From the NCBI GenBank assembly GCA_024638345.1, contig JAHEKL010000090.1, forward strand, positions 1-9,711: a stretch of DNA of 9,711 bases, given 5' to 3'. Below are positions 6,960-9,711 of this stretch, in pieces (position 1 is the stretch's first letter; every line of letters starts with the position of its first letter). A model generated the notes under the pieces. It searched no databases. It was not told the origin of the DNA and saw only the letters and a program-made list of their open reading frames with translations. A program made the position numbers and the translations under genes. The stretch is from Gammaproteobacteria bacterium. Its GTDB lineage: Bacteria; Gemmatimonadota; Gemmatimonadetes; Longimicrobiales; Gaopeijiaceae.

Positions 6960-6998
6960 AAAGCCCTCCCTCTACCAGACCGGAGAGGGAGGGCTTTT
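6960..6998. terminator. Intrinsic terminator, likely bidirectional
   Basis: A perfect stem of about 14 bp (AAAGCCCTCCCTCT paired with AGAGGGAGGGCTTT) with a 10-base loop (6974-6983) is followed by a TTTT tract on the plus strand. On the minus strand it is preceded by AAAA and followed by TTT. It sits 20 bases after the beta-barrel stop and 36 bases past the end of the convergent tRNA-Val, so it can end both transcripts. Confidence 0.9.
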
Positions 6999-7033
6999 CG
7001 TGCGGTGGCGGCGGTGGTTAGCCGCCTCGTCCA

Positions 7034-7106
7034 TGGTCGCTGCTGGACTCGAACCAGCGACCCCTACGATGTGAGCGTAGTGCTCTACCAACTGAGCTAA
7101 GCGACC
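7034..7106 (-). tRNA. tRNA-Val (anticodon CAC)
   Basis: The complement folds into a complete 73-nt cloverleaf. The acceptor stem is GGTCGCT/AGCGACC with A73, the D arm is GCTCAGTTGGTAGAGC, the anticodon stem is CTACG/CGTAG around loop CTCACAT, and the T arm is GCTGG-TTCGAGT-CCAGC. The anticodon CAC reads GUG (Val). The 3' CCA is not encoded, so a CCA-adding enzyme is required. It lies 9 bases downstream of tRNA-Glu in the same transcript. Confidence 0.97.
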
Positions 7107-7115
7107 CTCCTACAG

Positions 7116-7188
7116 TACCCCCACGGGGAATCGAACCCCGGTTTCCTGGCTGAGAACCAGGTGTCCTAGGCCACTAGACGATGGGGGC
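7116..7188 (-). tRNA. tRNA-Glu (anticodon CTC)
   Basis: A complete 73-nt cloverleaf on the complement. It starts GCCCCCA, has anticodon stem CCTGG/CCAGG around loop TTCTCAG, and a T arm CGGGG-TTCGATT-CCCCG. The anticodon CTC reads GAG (Glu). The acceptor ends in a G1:U72 wobble with A73. CCA is not encoded. It is the first gene of a two-tRNA transcript followed by tRNA-Val. Confidence 0.97.
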
Positions 7189-7213
7189 AAAAAAATGACC
7201 CTCGTCGCGAGGG
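7189..7213 (-). other. GC hairpin plus T7 tract in the tRNA leader
   Basis: On the minus strand CCCTCG-CGA-CGAGGG (7213-7199) forms a perfect 6-bp stem with a 3-base loop, then TCA, then seven T residues that touch the first base of tRNA-Glu. Its shape is that of an intrinsic terminator or attenuator placed between the promoter and the tRNA. With a start site near 7214 it would be the very 5' end of the transcript. It may instead be a leader that is removed by RNase P processing. Confidence 0.5.
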
Positions 7214-7220
7214 GAGAGCA

Positions 7221-7249
7221 ATGATAAGCCGGCGCGATAACCCGATCAA
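7221..7249 (-). promoter_or_regulatory. Sigma-70-type promoter of the tRNA-Glu/tRNA-Val pair
   Basis: On the minus strand TTGATC (7249-7244), a 17-base spacer and TATCAT (7226-7221) give a good consensus promoter. It predicts a start near 7214, about 26 bases before tRNA-Glu. The bases after the -10 (TGCTCTCC) are C/T-rich with several G/C, as often seen at stable-RNA promoters. A short hairpin (about 7248-7268) overlaps the -35 and may belong to the end of the upstream lipase transcript. Confidence 0.65.
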
Positions 7250-7318
7250 GCTCCCTACGGGAAGCTCGCGTGCTGGGGAACACTCACCTCCTCGATTGCC
7301 GCGATGCAGCGGGTCCGG

Positions 7319-8095
7319 TCACCTTCGCGAACCGATCTCGACCAACCGACTCGGCTGCGTGCGGTCGATCAGGCCCTCCGTCCCGCTCGAGAGGAACCCC
7401 AGGACCTGACGAAACACCTCGGGGTCGTCCACCATGCCCTGGTGTGTGGGACAGCACACCTCGATGTTCTCGGCCTCCGGCAAGATGGCCGACGAATTCG
7501 GAATCACCACCAGATCGAGGGGCGACCGAACCGCGAGCATCTCGATCTCGCCGTCGGCCTCCGTCTCCTCGTTCAGCTCCTCGAGGAAGTCGCTTCCGGG
7601 GACCATCTCCCGGCCTCCATCTCCCCAGGCCAGGATCGCCGTCATCGTCCCATGGTGAGGCGTAGCGAGAAAGACGATCCTGCGCACGGAATCCCCACCC
7701 TCCAGCTCCAGGTATCGTCGCACCGCGAGTCCGCCCATGGAGTGCGCGACGATGTCGACCTTCTCCGACCCACTGAGTGTTCGGAGACGCGCGACCGCCG
7801 ACGCCACCTCCGCCGCGTGCTCGTCATTGCTGCCCACGACGTCCTGGAAGGTGAGGGTCAACACGCTGGGCGAAGGCCAGCCGGACTCCACGAGCCGCTC
7901 TCCAAGCGGCTCGACCCGACCCGCGTCGTCCGCCCAACCGGGAATGAGGACGACGGGCGTGCGGGCGGGCTCCATCGACGGATCCGCCATCTGCGCCTGC
8001 GCATCGGCCGTGCCGGAGGCGACCAATACGCCCACAACCACCGGAAGCAACCGATGGAACCAGAGACCCGAATGTCGTATCCGCATCTTCACCAT
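7319..8095 (-). CDS. Secreted lipase/esterase, class 2 (LipA/EstA-like) alpha/beta hydrolase
   Basis: 258 aa. A Sec signal peptide (MVKMRIRHSGLWFHRLLPVV and a hydrophobic stretch to about residue 30, likely cut near ADA-QAQ) marks a periplasmic or exported enzyme. The catalytic domain begins with PVVLIPGWA (47-55), the oxyanion-hole HG/PGW strand. The nucleophile elbow AHSMGG (117-122) carries Ser119. The other triad members are probably Asp194 in SPLDLVV and His218 in THQGM. FLATPHHGT (142-150) is typical of class 2 lipases related to Bacillus LipA. It hydrolyses acyl esters; the natural substrate is unknown. Cys214 and Cys215 are adjacent, which is unusual but not diagnostic. ATG 8095 is used (GGAG 10 bases upstream); an in-frame ATG at 8086 is possible. 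It is divergent from the FabL-like gene. Confidence 0.87.
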   Translation of the reverse strand: MVKMRIRHSGLWFHRLLPVVVGVLVASGTADAQAQMADPSMEPARTPVVLIPGWADDAGRVEPLGERLVESGWPSPSVLTLTFQDVVGSNDEHAAEVASAVARLRTLSGSEKVDIVAHSMGGLAVRRYLELEGGDSVRRIVFLATPHHGTMTAILAWGDGGREMVPGSDFLEELNEETEADGEIEMLAVRSPLDLVVIPNSSAILPEAENIEVCCPTHQGMVDDPEVFRQVLGFLSSGTEGLIDRTQPSRLVEIGSRR

Positions 8096-8121
8096 GTCTC
8101 GTACACTCCAAGTGAGGCGGC

Positions 8122-8150
8122 TTTGCGGCTCTTCGCCGGCTCCCTATCTT
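8122..8150 (+). promoter_or_regulatory. Candidate promoter for the FabL-like reductase
   Basis: TTTGCG (8122-8127), a 17-base spacer and TATCTT (8145-8150) form a modest sigma-70 match in the divergent gap between the lipase and reductase. It predicts a leader of about 105 bases that would contain the inverted repeat at 8162-8195. Confidence 0.4.
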
Positions 8151-8161
8151 CACCGCCGTTG

Positions 8162-8195
8162 TCGCGGTCCGCTCTCCCATTCGGCCGGACCGCGA
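8162..8195 (+). repeat. Perfect 10-bp inverted repeat in the FabL-like gene leader
   Basis: TCGCGGTCCG (8162-8171) pairs perfectly with CGGACCGCGA (8186-8195) around a 14-base loop. No T tract follows, so it is not an intrinsic terminator. It lies just past the candidate promoter and 66 bases before the start codon. It could be an operator or an RNA leader hairpin. Confidence 0.6.
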
Positions 8196-8261
8196 GCCAT
8201 GGTTTCCGTCCGGTGCTACACCGCCCCGGCTCAGGAGATCGAATCGTACAAGGAGCGTCGT

Positions 8262-9053
8262 ATGTCCCAGAAGACGGGGACGGAAAGATGGGCCCTCATC
8301 CTCGGCGCTTCCAGCGGGTTCGGTGAAGCCTGCGCCCGCGCCCTGGCAGCCGACGGATATCACGTGTTTGGTGTGCACCTCGACCGCAGAGCAGGCCTGA
8401 AGAAGGTCGAGGAGCTCCGAGACGAGCTCGAACAATCGGGTGTCGGGGCGCACTTCTTCAACATCAATGCCGCGGATTCCGAGAAGATGGAGGCGACGCT
8501 GGACCAGATGGCCTCGGTCATGGAGCCGGGTCAGGACATCGGAGTGCTCATGCATTCCTTGGCGTTCGGTACGCTCCGACCCTTCGTCGGCGACGATGCC
8601 GTGAGCCCAGCCCAAATGGACATGACGCTTCGGGTCATGGCGCACTCCCTCGTCGACTGGACCCGAGCCGTGGTCTCGCGGGGGTTGATGGGTGAGCACG
8701 GTCGCATCTTCGCGATGACCTCTTCCGGATCCAACCGGATCATCCCGTCCTACGGGCCGGTTTCGGCTGCGAAGGCGGCTCTGGAGTCCCACTGTCGTCA
8801 ATTGGCTTACGAGCTGGCTCCGAAGGGAATCACTGTCAACGCGCTCCGTGGCGGAGTCACCGATACGCCCGCGCTACGAAAGATTCCGGGAAGCGATGTG
8901 CTCCTGGAGGGAGCGGGCGCCCGCAATCCGTCTGGCCGGCTCACTACTCCTGAGGACGTTGCCGCGGCAACCGTCGCGCTCTGCTCTCCGAAGACGTACT
9001 GGGTTACCGGCAACGTGATCAACGTTGACGGGGGCGAGGAGATCACCGCGTGA
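8262..9053 (+). CDS. Enoyl-ACP reductase-like SDR (FabL/FabI type, YX6K)
   Basis: 263 aa. The Rossmann start ALILGASSGFGEACARAL (11-28) gives the SDR dinucleotide-binding loop. The catalytic pair is Tyr164 and Lys171, spaced by six residues (YGPVSAAK), which marks the divergent enoyl-ACP reductases (FabI, FabL) rather than classical YxxxK SDRs. MHSLAFGTLRPF (97-108), NALRGGVTDTPALRKIPG (193-210) and the C-terminal VTGNVINVDGGEE follow FabL/FabI closely; the middle resembles Bacillus FabL most. HLDRR (39-43) after strand 2 suggests NADPH preference. The expected role is the last reduction of each fatty-acid elongation cycle in the cytosol. ATG 8262 has AGGAG 6 bases upstream; the long open frame back to 7737 is antisense to the lipase. 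The last 11 bases overlap the convergent aminotransferase gene. A different SDR activity remains possible. Confidence 0.85.
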   Translation: MSQKTGTERWALILGASSGFGEACARALAADGYHVFGVHLDRRAGLKKVEELRDELEQSGVGAHFFNINAADSEKMEATLDQMASVMEPGQDIGVLMHSLAFGTLRPFVGDDAVSPAQMDMTLRVMAHSLVDWTRAVVSRGLMGEHGRIFAMTSSGSNRIIPSYGPVSAAKAALESHCRQLAYELAPKGITVNALRGGVTDTPALRKIPGSDVLLEGAGARNPSGRLTTPEDVAAATVALCSPKTYWVTGNVINVDGGEEITA

Positions 9054-9711
9054 GCTGGGCCAAACGCCGGCCCAGAGGTTCGACCGACCAGTCGAGTTGA
9101 GCGCGTGCAATCGTAAGGGAGGGAGTCAGCTCGACGACCTCGCCCCCGCCGCCGGCGGGCAGAACGATCAGACCTTCGGCAAGAAGCGCGTGGGCGGCTC
9201 GGACCCCCAGGCCCCCTTCTACGGAGCGCTCGAACCCCTCCACACCCACGAACATCCCCCTCCCCCGGACTCGGCAGTGCCCTGCCTCGGCGGCGATCGC
9301 CTCGGCAAGCCGTGCGCGAAAGCGGGCTCCTTCCGACTCGGAGCGCGCACAGAGACCTTCTTCTTCGAGAACATCCAAGAACGCCAGCGCGGCGGCGCAC
9401 GAGAGAGGGTGCCCCAGGAACGTGGAGGTATGGATCGCCTCACCCTCGGAGGCCGGCCAGGCGTCCATTACGTCTGTCGGGCCGAGGCAGCAGCTGAGCG
9501 GAAGCCCGCCGCCGAGCGCTTTGCCCAGACACAAGAGGTCGGGGACGAACCCCTCTCTCTCGAAGGCGAAGAGCGAGCCGGTCCGCCCGAAGCCCGTGAA
9601 GATCTCGTCCAGGACGAGGAGGGCGCCCGCCTCGCGCGCTCGCGCGGCCACGGCCGAGAGGAAGCCCGGCGGAGGTATCCTTATCCCAGCCCTTCCCTGA
9701 ATCGGCTCGAC
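9043..9711 (-). CDS. Class-III PLP-dependent aminotransferase (partial, N-terminus beyond right edge)
   Basis: The visible 222 C-terminal residues are open to the window edge. They begin VEPIQGRAGIRIPPPGFL, the usual class-III motif ahead of the PLP site. Next come LLVLDEIFTGFGRTG (31-45 of the visible part; Asp35 pairs with the pyridine nitrogen) and DLLCLGKALGGGLPLS (58-73) with Lys64 as the PLP Schiff-base lysine. EAIHTSTFLGHPLSCAAALA (91-110) carries the Thr that holds the PLP phosphate. Members move amino groups between omega-amino compounds (acetylornithine, 4-aminobutyrate, ornithine, glutamate-semialdehyde-type) and a keto acid. The substrate cannot be set from this half. The GTG at 9651 sits inside the conserved region, so it is not the start. 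The stop lies 11 bases inside the FabL-like gene's 3' end. Confidence 0.92.
   Translation of the reverse strand, partial: VEPIQGRAGIRIPPPGFLSAVAARAREAGALLVLDEIFTGFGRTGSLFAFEREGFVPDLLCLGKALGGGLPLSCCLGPTDVMDAWPASEGEAIHTSTFLGHPLSCAAALAFLDVLEEEGLCARSESEGARFRARLAEAIAAEAGHCRVRGRGMFVGVEGFERSVEGGLGVRAAHALLAEGLIVLPAGGGGEVVELTPSLTIARAQLDWSVEPLGRRLAQLTR

Noticed and set aside
7116..7188. G1:U72 wobble at the acceptor end of tRNA-Glu
   Set aside because: As far as I recall, a GCCCCCA...TGGGGGTA acceptor occurs in tRNA-Glu of other bacteria, so it is not a sign of a decayed gene.
7034..7188. tRNA genes as an integration (att) site
   Set aside because: No integrase gene, no repeated tRNA 3' end, and no foreign-looking DNA on either side within the window.
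7737..8261. N-terminal extension of the FabL-like protein
   Set aside because: It would be antisense to the lipase gene. The SDR fold begins at the 8262 start, which has a strong AGGAG.
7824..8801. Minus-strand frame of 325 aa antisense to the FabL-like gene
   Set aside because: The opposite strand encodes a clear enoyl-ACP reductase, and this frame is a shadow.
1..9711. Search for CRISPR arrays, insertion sequences and defence genes
   Set aside because: No regularly spaced repeats, transposase motifs or defence-type domains were found on either strand.

Overview
This is an ordinary chromosomal stretch of a GC-rich, Gram-negative-type bacterium. A lipoprotein with a lipobox, a signal-peptide beta-barrel protein and a secreted hydrolase all point to an outer membrane. 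Neither tRNA gene encodes its 3' CCA. The gene mix and protein style (small DUF59/MIP18 protein, FabL-like reductase, short 'outer membrane beta-barrel' protein) would suit Gemmatimonadota or a related lineage, but this taxonomic placement is a low-confidence inference. No CRISPR array, insertion sequence, phage gene or defence system is visible.

Layout. From 1 to 559 a CPBP-type intramembrane protease gene (minus) runs off the left edge. A divergent small hypothetical gene (643-963, plus) meets a hypothetical lipoprotein gene (993-1715, minus) tail to tail. A divergent hypothetical helical protein gene (about 1863-2447, plus) follows. Next come a DUF59/MIP18 (SufT/PaaD-like) gene (2494-2793, minus) and, divergent from it, a 6-phosphofructokinase gene (2906-4030, plus). 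The kinase gene ends on a palindromic CTAG shared with the stop of a His-rich membrane-anchored protein gene (4027-4644, minus). An 11-TM sodium-dependent NSS transporter gene (4934-6322, plus) is followed at short distance by a small outer-membrane beta-barrel gene (6397-6939, plus). A strong intrinsic terminator (6960-6998) can serve both strands.

On the minus strand a tRNA-Glu(CTC)/tRNA-Val(CAC) pair (7188-7034) has a good sigma-70-type promoter (7221-7249) and transcribes toward the same terminator. A secreted class-2-type lipase (7319-8095, minus) is divergent from a FabL-like YX6K enoyl-ACP reductase gene (8262-9053, plus). The reductase leader carries a perfect 10-bp inverted repeat. 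A class-III PLP aminotransferase gene (9043 to past 9711, minus) overlaps the 3' end of the reductase gene and runs off the right edge.

Functionally this is a mosaic of single housekeeping genes: glycolysis, Fe-S maturation, fatty-acid synthesis, amino-acid transport and transamination, translation. They lie in alternating orientation with convergent overlaps and short divergent promoters, and form no obvious multi-gene pathway operon. The least explained items are the three uncharacterised proteins (106, 194 and 240 aa), the His-rich anchored protein, and the RNA/DNA hairpins in front of the tRNA pair and the FabL-like gene. I did not find a convincing novel multi-component system here.
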